64,000 nt of DNA from DASRQK01 sp964436635 (GCA_964436635.1 CAYTDM010000007.1:1-64000); one strand, 5' to 3'; positions 16,981-26,291 are shown, counted from the first letter of the stretch. Made by a program: numbers and translations. Notes: generated by a model not told the origin, from the sequence alone.

Positions 16981-17664
16981 TTAAAAAATAAGATCGTACT
17001 CCACTGTAACTTCTCCCTTAGGACCGACTTCCTGCCTCGTGATTTGAGGTTTCGCTCTTAACTCCATGATTAAATCGCGTTCCTCTGGCAATGCAACGGG
17101 TAAATTTGCCGTATCTTTAATGATAATACTGGTTGCAATAAGGTCCAATTTTGGGTAAATAAACGTACCGTTTTTCCCTATAGAGGTTTCGACTTCAAAT
17201 CCCTTTTCGACACTAATTTTCAAGGTATGTGGAGCACAAAGCGCAAATAGAGATGATAAGTTGATTTGATTTGTCACACTGATGCCTGCTCGCATAAGGT
17301 AATAACTACCAATCCCCATTCCGGCTACTGATTTTGAATTCCACAAGCCGCATAACTCTGCCGTTTTCGCTGGGATATAATGTTGAACTAATTCAAAGAC
17401 GCGTTCATCCACGATAGAAATTGCATCTTCCATGGGAAGTGGCGTGACACCATCTGCTACATGAATTCTCACCCCTCCTACGACTTCTCCTGTTTCGGTA
17501 TTGTTTGCAATTATCACATATACCGCGGGATTATGAAACCAAGCAGTACTGGATGAGGTCACTTTAGTCACTCCATAATCTAATAGAACTTTTGCGTGTC
17601 CAGCCGCAAATTGTTCACACAGTCCTATTTGATCTATCGCACGAAACGCTTTCAGTTTAAACAT
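16981..17664 (-). CDS. acyltransferase-like (GNAT-fold) protein
   Basis: 227 aa, soluble. Core features resemble GNAT/autoinducer-synthase-like enzymes: strands VYVIIANNTETGEVVGGVRIH, then ELCGLWNSKSVAGMGIG, where an acyl-CoA/acyl-carrier-binding turn would lie, followed by a helix (YYLMRAGISVTNQINLSSLF) and HTLKISVEKGFE. No closer family is recognised, so substrate is open. It lies six bases downstream of the E1-like/nitroreductase gene, implying joint action. GNAT assignment is from pattern only. Confidence 0.55.
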   Translation of the reverse strand: MFKLKAFRAIDQIGLCEQFAAGHAKVLLDYGVTKVTSSSTAWFHNPAVYVIIANNTETGEVVGGVRIHVADGVTPLPMEDAISIVDERVFELVQHYIPAKTAELCGLWNSKSVAGMGIGSYYLMRAGISVTNQINLSSLFALCAPHTLKISVEKGFEVETSIGKNGTFIYPKLDLIATSIIIKDTANLPVALPEERDLIMELRAKPQITRQEVGPKGEVTVEYDLIF

Positions 17665-17670
17665 GAATGG

Positions 17671-20049
17671 TTAGTTTTTTAACGTAAAAATTTGTTCGGT
17701 TGGCAGGCGATGTGTTTTTCCTACTGGAGGCTCCGCAATCGCCAACTTCATCAAAAAGACCTCTGCACGCTGATCAGACAAATCAAAAATCTGTTCATAT
17801 TTTGCTCTCAATCTGTATAACTCATCTTTCATTCTTGGTGTCATTTCATGATCTGCACCATATTTTAATCGGTTAAAGAAAAATACAGGGGATAACATTG
17901 GGTGCACAGATACACCCATTTTATTTGCGTATAGCCAGGCCCTTAAAACCGCGCGACCACCCTGCACAAATTGTTCTTTATTATAAGATGGCATGGTAAA
18001 TAACACCATGGAAGAAGCGGAGGCAATGCTTTTCTTAGACATTTTTTGAAAAGCACGACCTTTATCCCATTTTTCCAACCACGCGATCGCTTCCCAATCG
18101 GTCGCAACTTTAAATCCAGCCTTTTCACTATTTGTTAAATCCACCAGATTCAAATCGATTCCATCTCCAGTTTGGGCGGCTTGTTCAGGGGTCCAACGGA
18201 TTTCATGAAAAAACTCCTCGTGTCCTAATTTATAAAGCAATCGCTCACGATCACAACCTGATAATACTTCTCCGAGTTCGTCCAAGGGCTCGTTTTCAAT
18301 AATTTGAATCGCTGCGCCCGGAATGGTTTCCACGATTGCTTGTAATCCTTCGTAAAAACTTGTAGGCAAGGCTTTGCGTTCACCTAATCTGCGATTCGTA
18401 ATGCGTTGATCCAAATAATTCGACAAATCTAATAGTAACTCATTCGACTGAGCTGTTGACTGCTGAGCTGCTGACTGCTGAGCTGCTGCCTGCTGACCTG
18501 CTGCCTGAATCGGTTTGAAGGAGATGATCGCAGTAAAGAAAGGATTATCTTTTTCAGGATATAATTGAACCTGGCTATCGAATCCAAGATTTAAGGCTTT
18601 CAAAGAGACATTTTCTATCGCAGCACCTAGGGATCCATGAGATCCAATTTCATCAAAATCTCCCCATGAATAGGAACGATGTTTATCGTGGAATAAAAAG
18701 AAATGATTCTTAATCGCTACCCACTTCCATGGTTGATTATTTCCTGCTGAAGGCGCCATGGTAGCCGCATGCATTAAAGCTTGCAAGGTACTTTCATCGA
18801 TGGGATTCTCATCCACTAAAAACGCCCCAAAGGATGCTTGATGTTTGGCAAAATAATTCGCTGCTATTTCAGAAATATCTTCCAGCTTAAGTGGTTTATA
18901 TTTATTGTGGCTTCCCGTTTCTACTTCCTTCGTTACCGGTGGCTCGTCCTTTATCAATTCGTCCAGGTCGACATAATAACGGCCTGAAACATGCAGTTGA
19001 TTTAATAATATTCTACGCGCTACATCGGTCGTTAGCGCGCCCCCTAAGGTGACTGAAGATGCTAATTGTGGCCAAGTATTAATGGATTGTTCCACTTCGA
19101 TCATCGAAGCTTTTAATCGAGTTGAAAGATCTTCCCCACCGATCATCCGCAAAATATAAGGTACCTTTTGTTCGTTCGTTAAGTCGCGAATGCCTTCCGG
19201 ATCTAAGCCGTCTGCCAAACCATGTAATATCGGACGGTTTGGTTCCAAATCATAGCGCTCAATATCCAACATTCCACGATCATTCGTATCCATAATCACG
19301 GGAACTTGTAAAGATTTTGCCTTAAAACGACTTACAATTTTTACATCCAACCCATCACAAACTTCTACCAGTAAATCAATTTTACCATCCTCATCTACGA
19401 AAAATTCATCAATATTTTCTTTGGTTAACCCATCATCAAACAACTTAACTTTAATAAATGGATCGATTTCGGCGATCTCTCGAGCTGCAATGACCGTTTT
19501 CTTTACCCCCAAATTATGAACGCCAGTACGGATTCGGTTTAAATTACTTAATTCTGCTAAATCAAAATCTGCTAAACGCAATTCTCCACACACCCGCTCC
19601 ATGGCTAAAGTCAAAGCAATGGATTGGCCTACTGATAATCCTACGACCCCAATTTTTTGATTCTTAAGAATGCGCTGTTCATCGCGCGTAATTTTATACC
19701 TATTACGATTCGTTCGAACTTCTACAAATTCTTCTTCATCCAATAAATGAATCAAACGATTACTCCAAGGATAATACACCCAAACTCCATAATGCTCCAT
19801 CTCCCTGCCATTTAAATGATCCTGAATCAGAGCTGGATAGTCCTCCGCTTTAATCTTAATAGCTGGGTGGAGGCTTTTTACTAATTCCCGTAATTGGCCT
19901 TCTAATTCATCTATGATGGTGATTCCTGGAGTGTTTTTAACAAAATTTTGTAGGTGAAGAATGGACTTTTCATCCATTAGTCGAAAGAAGATAGGCAAAT
20001 AAGTAGCCGTGTCTTGTAGATTTACATTCTGGTTTTCAAAAACTTTCAT
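17671..20049 (-). CDS. E1-like adenylyltransferase / nitroreductase fusion
   Basis: 792 aa. After an N-terminal segment of about 120, a ThiF/E1-type Rossmann domain (about 125-365) shows IGVVGLSVGQSIAL, then LADFDLAELSNLNRIR, the Asp and Arg pattern for ATP and substrate activation, and MDTNDRG. From about 390 a flavin nitroreductase-type domain follows: MHAATMAPSAGNNQPWKW and a C-terminal LRAWLYANKMGVSVHPM. An Ala/Gln-rich insert (516-534) interrupts it. The architecture resembles the family named after mycobacterial Rv1355c (MoeY). The first half would adenylate a carboxylate and the second perform a redox step. First gene of the eight-gene operon; biochemical role unknown. Confidence 0.8.
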   Translation of the reverse strand: MKVFENQNVNLQDTATYLPIFFRLMDEKSILHLQNFVKNTPGITIIDELEGQLRELVKSLHPAIKIKAEDYPALIQDHLNGREMEHYGVWVYYPWSNRLIHLLDEEEFVEVRTNRNRYKITRDEQRILKNQKIGVVGLSVGQSIALTLAMERVCGELRLADFDLAELSNLNRIRTGVHNLGVKKTVIAAREIAEIDPFIKVKLFDDGLTKENIDEFFVDEDGKIDLLVEVCDGLDVKIVSRFKAKSLQVPVIMDTNDRGMLDIERYDLEPNRPILHGLADGLDPEGIRDLTNEQKVPYILRMIGGEDLSTRLKASMIEVEQSINTWPQLASSVTLGGALTTDVARRILLNQLHVSGRYYVDLDELIKDEPPVTKEVETGSHNKYKPLKLEDISEIAANYFAKHQASFGAFLVDENPIDESTLQALMHAATMAPSAGNNQPWKWVAIKNHFFLFHDKHRSYSWGDFDEIGSHGSLGAAIENVSLKALNLGFDSQVQLYPEKDNPFFTAIISFKPIQAAGQQAAAQQSAAQQSTAQSNELLLDLSNYLDQRITNRRLGERKALPTSFYEGLQAIVETIPGAAIQIIENEPLDELGEVLSGCDRERLLYKLGHEEFFHEIRWTPEQAAQTGDGIDLNLVDLTNSEKAGFKVATDWEAIAWLEKWDKGRAFQKMSKKSIASASSMVLFTMPSYNKEQFVQGGRAVLRAWLYANKMGVSVHPMLSPVFFFNRLKYGADHEMTPRMKDELYRLRAKYEQIFDLSDQRAEVFLMKLAIAEPPVGKTHRLPTEQIFTLKN

Positions 20050-20131
20050 GTGTTTAGTTTCGATTTAGATAAAAGCATGTAAACGCTTTGAAATAATTGT
20101 GGTTAAATATCGAATAAAACTATCGCTTATA

Positions 20132-20139
20132 CAAAAGTA
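20132..20139 (-). promoter_or_regulatory. candidate -7 box of the eight-gene operon
   Basis: On the minus strand TACTTTTG matches TAnnTTTG, 82 bases before the ATG at 20049. No TTG at exactly 19 bases; the match is partial. Confidence 0.4.
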
Positions 20140-20217
20140 ATCTTTCAATTACATTTTTAAATAGTTATAAAATGATTAACAGAATTCATAAATAAAAGTC
20201 TTAATTTCGCCTTCGAC

Positions 20218-20682
20218 GTGGTAACAGAAAAAATAAACATTCTTTACGTGGATGATGAAGTAAATAATTTACTTTCATTCAAGGCTTTATTTCGTTTAAA
20301 GTATAAGGTTTTCACAGCGGAACGCGGAAAGGATGCAGTGAAGATTTTGGATAATAACCTGATTCATGTCATCATCACGGACCAGCGCATGCCTGAAATG
20401 ACAGGGGTAGAATTATTAGAGTCCATTCTTGAAACACACCCTGAACCCATCAGAATTTTATTAACTGGATATGCGGATTTGACTGCTGTGATTGACGCAG
20501 TTAATAAAGGCAAAATCTTTCATTACCTAAGCAAACCATGGGATGAAAAGGAATTGGATGATACGATCCAACGCGCCTATGAAATCTACTTAAAACGAAA
20601 AGAGGATAAGGAAACAGCCGAAAAACTACTCATTTCTAACGAACAATTCGAGTTCTTACTTCGCCAAAAATTAATTTCGTAA
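20218..20682 (+). CDS. response regulator, divergent from the operon
   Basis: 154 aa with a GTG start at 20218. Receiver: VDD at 11-13, Asp55 in ITDQRMP, LLTGY with the conserved Thr, Lys106 in LSKPW. A C-terminal helical tail (KRKEDKETAEKLLISNEQ) has no DNA-binding fold. The receiver closely resembles that of the hybrid kinase at 13721, suggesting duplication. TTAATTTCG lies 8-16 bases upstream, a near -7 match, so the mRNA may have almost no leader. It is divergent from the E1-like gene across 168 bases. Confidence 0.9.
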   Translation: MVTEKINILYVDDEVNNLLSFKALFRLKYKVFTAERGKDAVKILDNNLIHVIITDQRMPEMTGVELLESILETHPEPIRILLTGYADLTAVIDAVNKGKIFHYLSKPWDEKELDDTIQRAYEIYLKRKEDKETAEKLLISNEQFEFLLRQKLIS

Positions 20683-20685
20683 TTT

Positions 20686-20715
20686 TTGCAAACATAGGTA
20701 TAATTGTTACATTTG
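20686..20715 (+). promoter_or_regulatory. consensus promoter of the Tudor-knot-like gene
   Basis: TTG at 20686-20688, exactly 19 bases, TACATTTG at 20708-20715. Full consensus match; the ATG follows 52 bases later. It starts just after the response-regulator stop, so the genes are separate units. Confidence 0.8.
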
Positions 20716-20767
20716 AGAATTTATAACATTTAAATAATCAATTAACAATTAACCAATTGCTATAATT

Positions 20768-21751
20768 ATGAAGTATTTCATTAATTACCCTTCTTCAAAG
20801 GCATTAATAGGATTAGTAATTTTTTTAATCCTTGGGTATAGCGCCCATCCCCAAACAGCATCCCCTTCTTTTAAAAAATCCGACTTAGAACATTTGATTG
20901 GAGATTGGGATGTATGGATTCCTGGAGGCTTTAATAAAACGGTTACAGAAAAGGCTGTATACAATATTTACAACCCAGGTTCCGCCATGAATAAATTAAG
21001 CATTAAGGCGGATGGTAAGTATGTTTGGGGGGAGCATGCTGGAGAATTGATTCGAGTAACTCCATGGCATGCAGAACCTACAAAATCCTACTATCAAATT
21101 TCAGATAGAAATGGCAATAAATACGATTTCTGGCATAAAGTAGAAACCAATCAACTTATTGTACTGTTTGGTGAAGTAGGAGGACATGCCGCGACAGGAT
21201 CTCGTTTAACACGCTCTTCAAGTTCTATATTTGACGATCAAACTCAAAACAAACCGCAAGATGATCAGCAGAAGAGTCAAGTTAAAGAACATGCAGATGA
21301 TAAAAAAAATGACAAATTATCTACGGACAACAAAGTCAATCAGGAGTCAAATTTAAATCCAAATGATGCTGTTGAAATTCATTGGTCTGGACAATGGTAT
21401 AAAGGCAAAATATTAGAAGTAGCAAATGGACAATATAAGGTTCGATACGACGGCTGGGGCAGTGCCTTTGATGAGTGGGTTTCTTCAGATCGTTTAAAAG
21501 CAATAAAAAATGCGAATGGAACACGTGAAACACCTCTTGAAGAAAAAAAGGAAACCCAAAATCAACACCAAAATGAAAAAACTGGAGGATCCACGTTTAA
21601 AAAAGGAGATAAAGTAAGCATTTCATGGTCAGGAAGTTGGTATAAAGGAATGATATTGGAAGTAAAAGATGGAAAATACAAGGTTCGATACGAGGGCTGG
21701 GGAAGTGCATTTGATGAGTGGGTAGATGCTTCCAGGTTAAAATTAGAGTAG
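20768..21751 (+). CDS. secreted protein with two Tudor-knot-like repeats
   Basis: 327 aa. N-terminal hydrophobic leader (12-28) for export. Residues 35-150 form an unassigned domain. A charged linker (155-197) follows, then two near-identical repeats (199-244 and 279-325), each V.I.WSG.WYKG.ILEV..G.YKVRY.GWGSAFDEWV...RLK. The pattern is that of Tudor-knot/chromo-barrel SH3-like domains, known from eukaryotic chromatin proteins and found in some bacteria. In an exported protein the ligand is unlikely to be histone; polysaccharide or nucleic acid binding are guesses. It has its own consensus promoter. Confidence 0.6.
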   Translation: MKYFINYPSSKALIGLVIFLILGYSAHPQTASPSFKKSDLEHLIGDWDVWIPGGFNKTVTEKAVYNIYNPGSAMNKLSIKADGKYVWGEHAGELIRVTPWHAEPTKSYYQISDRNGNKYDFWHKVETNQLIVLFGEVGGHAATGSRLTRSSSSIFDDQTQNKPQDDQQKSQVKEHADDKKNDKLSTDNKVNQESNLNPNDAVEIHWSGQWYKGKILEVANGQYKVRYDGWGSAFDEWVSSDRLKAIKNANGTRETPLEEKKETQNQHQNEKTGGSTFKKGDKVSISWSGSWYKGMILEVKDGKYKVRYEGWGSAFDEWVDASRLKLE

Positions 21752-21835
21752 TTTTTAAAATGGGCGAATACATGTGAAATATGCTATAATTTTTATTATT
21801 TTAGGCTCCAAATACACCCTTTAAAATATAAGATT

Positions 21836-23740
21836 ATGAGCAATGGTAAAGCCTTAGCGATCGCCCTAAACATTCTGATTTTTCTTTTAAACACCCCATT
21901 AGGCTTTGCGCAGCGAACACAAAAACCTCCGTTACATGGGAAAAATTGGATGGCTATTACGGGTAAACCATTAGCGGCAACTGCGGGGGCACAACTATTT
22001 CAACAAGGGGGAAATGCGGTGGATGCAGCTTGTGCTATGTTAGCAGCTACCTGTACGATGTGGGATGTATTAAGTTGGGGAGGTGAAACGCAAGCCCTTA
22101 TTTATCACCCTGAATTAAAGAAAGTGATCGCAATCAATGCCTTGGGGGTAGCACCTACTGGAGCGACGGCTGAGTTTTTTAAATCCAGGGGGTATGAATT
22201 CCCTCCTGAATATGGACCGTTAGCTGCCGTGACCCCAGGAACACCTGGTGGAATCTGTTACATGTTAGCTGAGTACGGGACCAAAAGTTTAGCAGAAGTA
22301 TTGGCACCGTCCATGGAATTAGCCGCAGGTTATCCCATCGACGCGCAAACAGCGAATAGCATAGAAAGAGGGAAAGATCAAATCAGGGAATGGCCTTATA
22401 GCAAAAAAGTGTTTTTAGTGCATGAGGGTGAAGAAAGAGAAGCTCCACATGCAGGAGAAATTTTCATACAAGAAGATTTACTAAAAACTTTGATGAAAAT
22501 GGTGGAAGCGGAGCAAGAAGCCTTAAAAAATGGAGCAAGCCGAGAAGATGCCATCTATGCCGCCATGGATCGATTCTATCGTGGAGACATTGCGAAAGAC
22601 TTTGTGGCGGGGGTGCAAGAACAAGGAGGATTGATAACTTTAGAAGATCTGGCGAACTGGTATCCTATAGAAGAAGAGCCTTTAATGGTGGAATATAAAG
22701 GTGTAAAGGTGTACAAGCTTCAAGAATGGACACAGGGCCCTACCCTTCTACAAAGTTTACAAATCTTGAAAAATTTTGATTTGAAAGCCATGGGGTATAA
22801 CTCTCCGGAATATATGCATACCCTCTATCAAACCATGAACCTGACCTTCGCGGATCGTGATTTCTATTATGGAGACCCGTATTTTCAGCCTACTTCTCCG
22901 ATAAAAGGCTTGTTAAGCGAGGCATATGGAAAAGCCAGAGCTCTGGAAATCGATCCCGCGAAAAACAATCCTATCACCGCGCCAGGTGACCCCTATCCTT
23001 TCGAGGGTAAAACTAATCCTTATGCTGAATTATTAAAGAAACGTCAGGAATTGTTTGCTCCGCAAAACGAATTAAATGCTGATTTCGTTCCAAAACACGA
23101 CGCAAATGGCGAATTGGATGAGGAATACATGGATCGTTTGTGGAGAGGCACGACTACTGTGGAAGCAGCCGATGCAGCCGGTTGGATGGTGTCGATTACA
23201 CCAAGTGGCGGATGGTTACCTGCTACGATTGCGGGAAATACAGGGATTGGATTAAGCCAGCGTATACAAAGTTTCGTGTTAGACTCGATTTTGAATCCAT
23301 ATAACGTCATCGAACCGGGAAAAAGACCGCGCGTGACCCTGACACCTTCTTTGGCACTGAAAAATGATAAACCTTACCTGGCTTTTGCGGTGCAAGGTGG
23401 AGACACACAAGATCAAAATTTATTGCAATTCTTCTTAAATATCGTGGAATTTGGCATGACCCCTCAACAAGCGAGTGAAGCGGCCAACATTAACAGTAAC
23501 CAGTTATGGTTATCATTAGGAGGAACCAAAGTGGACGATCGTAAACCAAGGGCTGGAAGTTTATTAGTAGGAAGAAACACCCCTGAAAAAACAATAGAAG
23601 CCTTGAAAAAGATGGGCTATACCGTTCGATTAGGTGATCGTACGAGTGGACCAATTAACGCCATTTTATTTGATCAAATTCACGGCACATTATGGGGAGG
23701 AAGCAGTAATAACGGGGAAGATTATGGAATTGGTTGGTAA
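21836..23740 (+). CDS. ggt: gamma-glutamyltranspeptidase
   Basis: 634 aa. A signal-type N-terminus (IALNILIFLLNTPLGFAQ) implies periplasmic location. The large-subunit core has GNAVDAACAMLAATCTM; the autocleavage region is RGTTTVEAADAAGWMVSIT, in which the family's nucleophile Thr starts the small subunit. Near the C-terminus is RPRVTLTPSLALKND. GGT splits or transfers the gamma-glutamyl group of glutathione. The usual TTH near the nucleophile is TTT here, a small departure. No neighbouring glutathione genes seen. Confidence 0.87.
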   Translation: MSNGKALAIALNILIFLLNTPLGFAQRTQKPPLHGKNWMAITGKPLAATAGAQLFQQGGNAVDAACAMLAATCTMWDVLSWGGETQALIYHPELKKVIAINALGVAPTGATAEFFKSRGYEFPPEYGPLAAVTPGTPGGICYMLAEYGTKSLAEVLAPSMELAAGYPIDAQTANSIERGKDQIREWPYSKKVFLVHEGEEREAPHAGEIFIQEDLLKTLMKMVEAEQEALKNGASREDAIYAAMDRFYRGDIAKDFVAGVQEQGGLITLEDLANWYPIEEEPLMVEYKGVKVYKLQEWTQGPTLLQSLQILKNFDLKAMGYNSPEYMHTLYQTMNLTFADRDFYYGDPYFQPTSPIKGLLSEAYGKARALEIDPAKNNPITAPGDPYPFEGKTNPYAELLKKRQELFAPQNELNADFVPKHDANGELDEEYMDRLWRGTTTVEAADAAGWMVSITPSGGWLPATIAGNTGIGLSQRIQSFVLDSILNPYNVIEPGKRPRVTLTPSLALKNDKPYLAFAVQGGDTQDQNLLQFFLNIVEFGMTPQQASEAANINSNQLWLSLGGTKVDDRKPRAGSLLVGRNTPEKTIEALKKMGYTVRLGDRTSGPINAILFDQIHGTLWGGSSNNGEDYGIGW

Positions 23741-23778
23741 GTGCCAACCGTCTTTAACCCCATTTTTAACCTTATATT

Positions 23779-23799
23779 ATTCCTTATTCTATAAGGAAT
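23779..23799. repeat. hairpin before mazG
   Basis: ATTCCTTA, loop TTCTA, TAAGGAAT: eight perfect pairs, 39 bases after ggt and 22 before mazG. No U-tract; could be a processing or regulatory hairpin. Confidence 0.45.
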
Positions 23800-23821
23800 C
23801 CAACAATTATTTAAAACAAAA

Positions 23822-24610
23822 ATGGCTCATATAGCACCAAGTCCTCAAGAAACGCCTACAGCAGCTTTTGATCGTTTATTAAAAGTTTTGAATACCCTAC
23901 GTACGGAATGTCCATGGGACAAAAAACAAACCATGGAAAGTTTAAGGCATCTTACCATTGAAGAAATGTATGAATTAGGTGATGCGATCATCGACCAAGA
24001 TTTGCCAGAAGTGAAAAAAGAACTGGGAGATCTGATGATGCATTTAGTTTTTTATGCGCGGATCGCAGAAGAACAAAACGAATTTAACATCACCGACGTG
24101 CTTAACGGGGTTTGCGATAAGCTAATCGCAAGGCATCCTCATATTTATGGAGATGTAGTAGCTGAAAGCGAAGAAGAAGTGAAGAAAAATTGGGAACAGT
24201 TAAAATTAAAGGAAGGAAATAAATCCGTGCTCTCGGGCGTTCCCAGATCCTTGCCTTCTATGGTAAAAGCCTTCAGAATTCAAGACAAAGTAAAAGGGGT
24301 TGGTTTTGATTGGGAACATTCAGATCAAGTTTGGGCCAAAGTGGAAGAAGAAATTCAAGAATTCAAGCAGGAATCGGATCCAGAAAGAGCGGAAGAAGAA
24401 TTTGGTGATTTATTATTTGCCCTCATAAATTACGGACGTCATCGCGGCATAAATCCAGAAAATGCATTGGAGCGCACAAATAAAAAGTTCATTAAACGAT
24501 TCACTTACTTAGAAGAAAAAGCGAATGAATCGGGGAAAATATTAAGAGAGATGAGCTTAGCTGAAATGGATGTTTATTGGGAGGAAGCCAAAAAACTTCA
24601 AGGAAAATAA
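23822..24610 (+). CDS. mazG: nucleoside triphosphate pyrophosphohydrolase MazG
   Basis: 262 aa, normal length. Two MazG domains: the first with CPWDKKQTMESLRHLTIEEM, ELGDAI and KKELGDLMMHLVFYARIAEE; the second with EEIQEFKQ and RAEEEFGDLLFALINYGR. The Glu/Asp clusters bind Mg and NTP. It hydrolyses NTP to NMP and PPi, cleaning the nucleotide pool. It precedes trpS by 40 bases. Confidence 0.96.
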   Translation: MAHIAPSPQETPTAAFDRLLKVLNTLRTECPWDKKQTMESLRHLTIEEMYELGDAIIDQDLPEVKKELGDLMMHLVFYARIAEEQNEFNITDVLNGVCDKLIARHPHIYGDVVAESEEEVKKNWEQLKLKEGNKSVLSGVPRSLPSMVKAFRIQDKVKGVGFDWEHSDQVWAKVEEEIQEFKQESDPERAEEEFGDLLFALINYGRHRGINPENALERTNKKFIKRFTYLEEKANESGKILREMSLAEMDVYWEEAKKLQGK

Positions 24611-24650
24611 GGCCTAACTTATCGTAAAAATCTGTATTTTCGCAATTAAT

Positions 24651-25649
24651 ATGGAAACAGTAGTAAGCGGCATCCGAAGTACAGGAAAATTACACCTTGG
24701 AAATTATTATGGAGCATTAAAGAACTTTGTTCAAATGCAAGAAGCATATAATTGCTATTTTTTTATAGCAGATTTGCACTCTTTGACCACCCACCCTACC
24801 CCAGAAAACCTGTCTGGTACGGTTCGGCAGGTGATAGTGGAATATTTAGCTGCTGGATTGGATCCAGAAAAGTCTACCATTTATGTGCAATCGGATGTTC
24901 CTGAAGTGGCAGAATTGTATTTATATATGAATATGAATGCATATTTGGGTGAGTTAGAACGTTCGACTTCGTTTAAAGATAAGATTCGTGCGAATCCAAA
25001 TAATGTGAATGCAGGTTTGCTGACGTATCCTGTTTTGATGGCCTCTGATATCTTACTGCATCATGGGACAAAAGTACCGGTAGGCAAAGATCAAGAACAA
25101 CATTTAGAAATGACAAGAACATTTGCTAACCGTTTTAATCATTTATATAAAGTTGATTATTTCAAAGAAGCATTTGCGTTTAGCTTCTCGAATAATTTAG
25201 TAAAAATCCCTGGATTAGACGGACAAGGTAAAATGGGTAAATCAAACGGTGATGCATCCTGTGTGTACTTGTCGGATGAACCGGAGGCTATTCGCAAAAA
25301 AGTCATGCGGGCCGTTTCAGATGCAGGACCAACTGAAATGAATCAGGAAAAACCTGAAGCGATTCAAAATTTATTTGACTTAATGAAGGTCGTTTCAAGC
25401 CCGGACACCCTTAGCCACTTTGATGATCTATATAACCGATGTGAAATTCGCTATGGAGATTTCAAAAAACAATTAGCAGAAGACATGGTTATCGTGACGG
25501 AGCCTGTGCGTGCTCGTATTAAGGAGATATCTGCAGATGAGGAATATATTCGAAAAGTGATTAAATTAGGTGCTGAAAAAGCTGGTGAGTCTGCAAGGAA
25601 AACCTTGAAGGAAGTGAGAGAAATTATTGGATTGAAGAAATTTTACTAG
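24651..25649 (+). CDS. trpS: tryptophanyl-tRNA synthetase
   Basis: 332 aa, full-length class I synthetase. The HIGH-type motif reads HLGNYYGAL near residue 17 and the KMSKS-type motif reads GKMGKSNG near 195. SGIRSTGKLHLGN and PVLMASDILLHHGTKVPVGKDQEQHLEMTR are typical TrpS segments. It charges tRNA-Trp. Upstream TATTTTCG around 24632 resembles a -7 box. It is followed closely by the deoxynucleoside kinase gene. Confidence 0.97.
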   Translation: METVVSGIRSTGKLHLGNYYGALKNFVQMQEAYNCYFFIADLHSLTTHPTPENLSGTVRQVIVEYLAAGLDPEKSTIYVQSDVPEVAELYLYMNMNAYLGELERSTSFKDKIRANPNNVNAGLLTYPVLMASDILLHHGTKVPVGKDQEQHLEMTRTFANRFNHLYKVDYFKEAFAFSFSNNLVKIPGLDGQGKMGKSNGDASCVYLSDEPEAIRKKVMRAVSDAGPTEMNQEKPEAIQNLFDLMKVVSSPDTLSHFDDLYNRCEIRYGDFKKQLAEDMVIVTEPVRARIKEISADEEYIRKVIKLGAEKAGESARKTLKEVREIIGLKKFY

Positions 25650-25676
25650 AGCAAAACTTAGAGGAGAAAAAAGGAA

Positions 25677-26291
25677 ATGCACATCGCGATTGTTGGAAAT
25701 ATTGGAGCCGGAAAAACAACCTTAACACGTCTGTTAGCGAATCATCTAAAATGGGAACCTCAATTTGAGGCCGTAGACCACAATCCCTATTTAGAAGATT
25801 TTTATGGGGACATGAAACGTTGGGCGTTTAACCTCCAAATCTATTTTTTAAATAGTCGTTTTCGACATATTGTGGAGTTGCAAAGTAAAGGCATTAATAT
25901 TATCCAGGATCGGACAATATATGAAGATGCCTATATTTTTGCTGAAAACCTTTATGACATGGGTTTAATGAGTGAACGCGATTTCAAAAATTACAGTAAC
26001 ATTTTTGAAAGCATCATTTCCTATATAAAAGCTCCTGATTTACTGATCTATTTAAAGGCTTCCGTACCTACTTTAGTGGACAATATCCAATTAAGAGGAC
26101 GGGAATATGAATCTGGCATTCGCTTGGATTACCTATCTAAATTAAACGAAAAATACGAAAAGTGGATCAACCAATACGATCTTGGCAAAACCTTAATCTT
26201 GGACAAGGACAAACTGGACTTTGCGAATAATCCTGAGGATTTAGGCTATGTGATTCAACGGATTGAAGCCGAACTTTTTGGCCTATTTTAA
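25677..26291 (+). CDS. deoxynucleoside kinase
   Basis: 204 aa. P-loop GNIGAGKTT at 7-15, the DRT motif in IQDRTIYED, and the lid RGREYESGIRLDYL. It phosphorylates deoxynucleosides for salvage (substrate, dA/dG/dC, not decidable). GAGGAG lies 11 bases upstream of the ATG, a rare Shine-Dalgarno-like site here. It lies 27 bases after trpS. Its end overlaps the convergent pyrD end by nine bases. Confidence 0.93.
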   Translation: MHIAIVGNIGAGKTTLTRLLANHLKWEPQFEAVDHNPYLEDFYGDMKRWAFNLQIYFLNSRFRHIVELQSKGINIIQDRTIYEDAYIFAENLYDMGLMSERDFKNYSNIFESIISYIKAPDLLIYLKASVPTLVDNIQLRGREYESGIRLDYLSKLNEKYEKWINQYDLGKTLILDKDKLDFANNPEDLGYVIQRIEAELFGLF

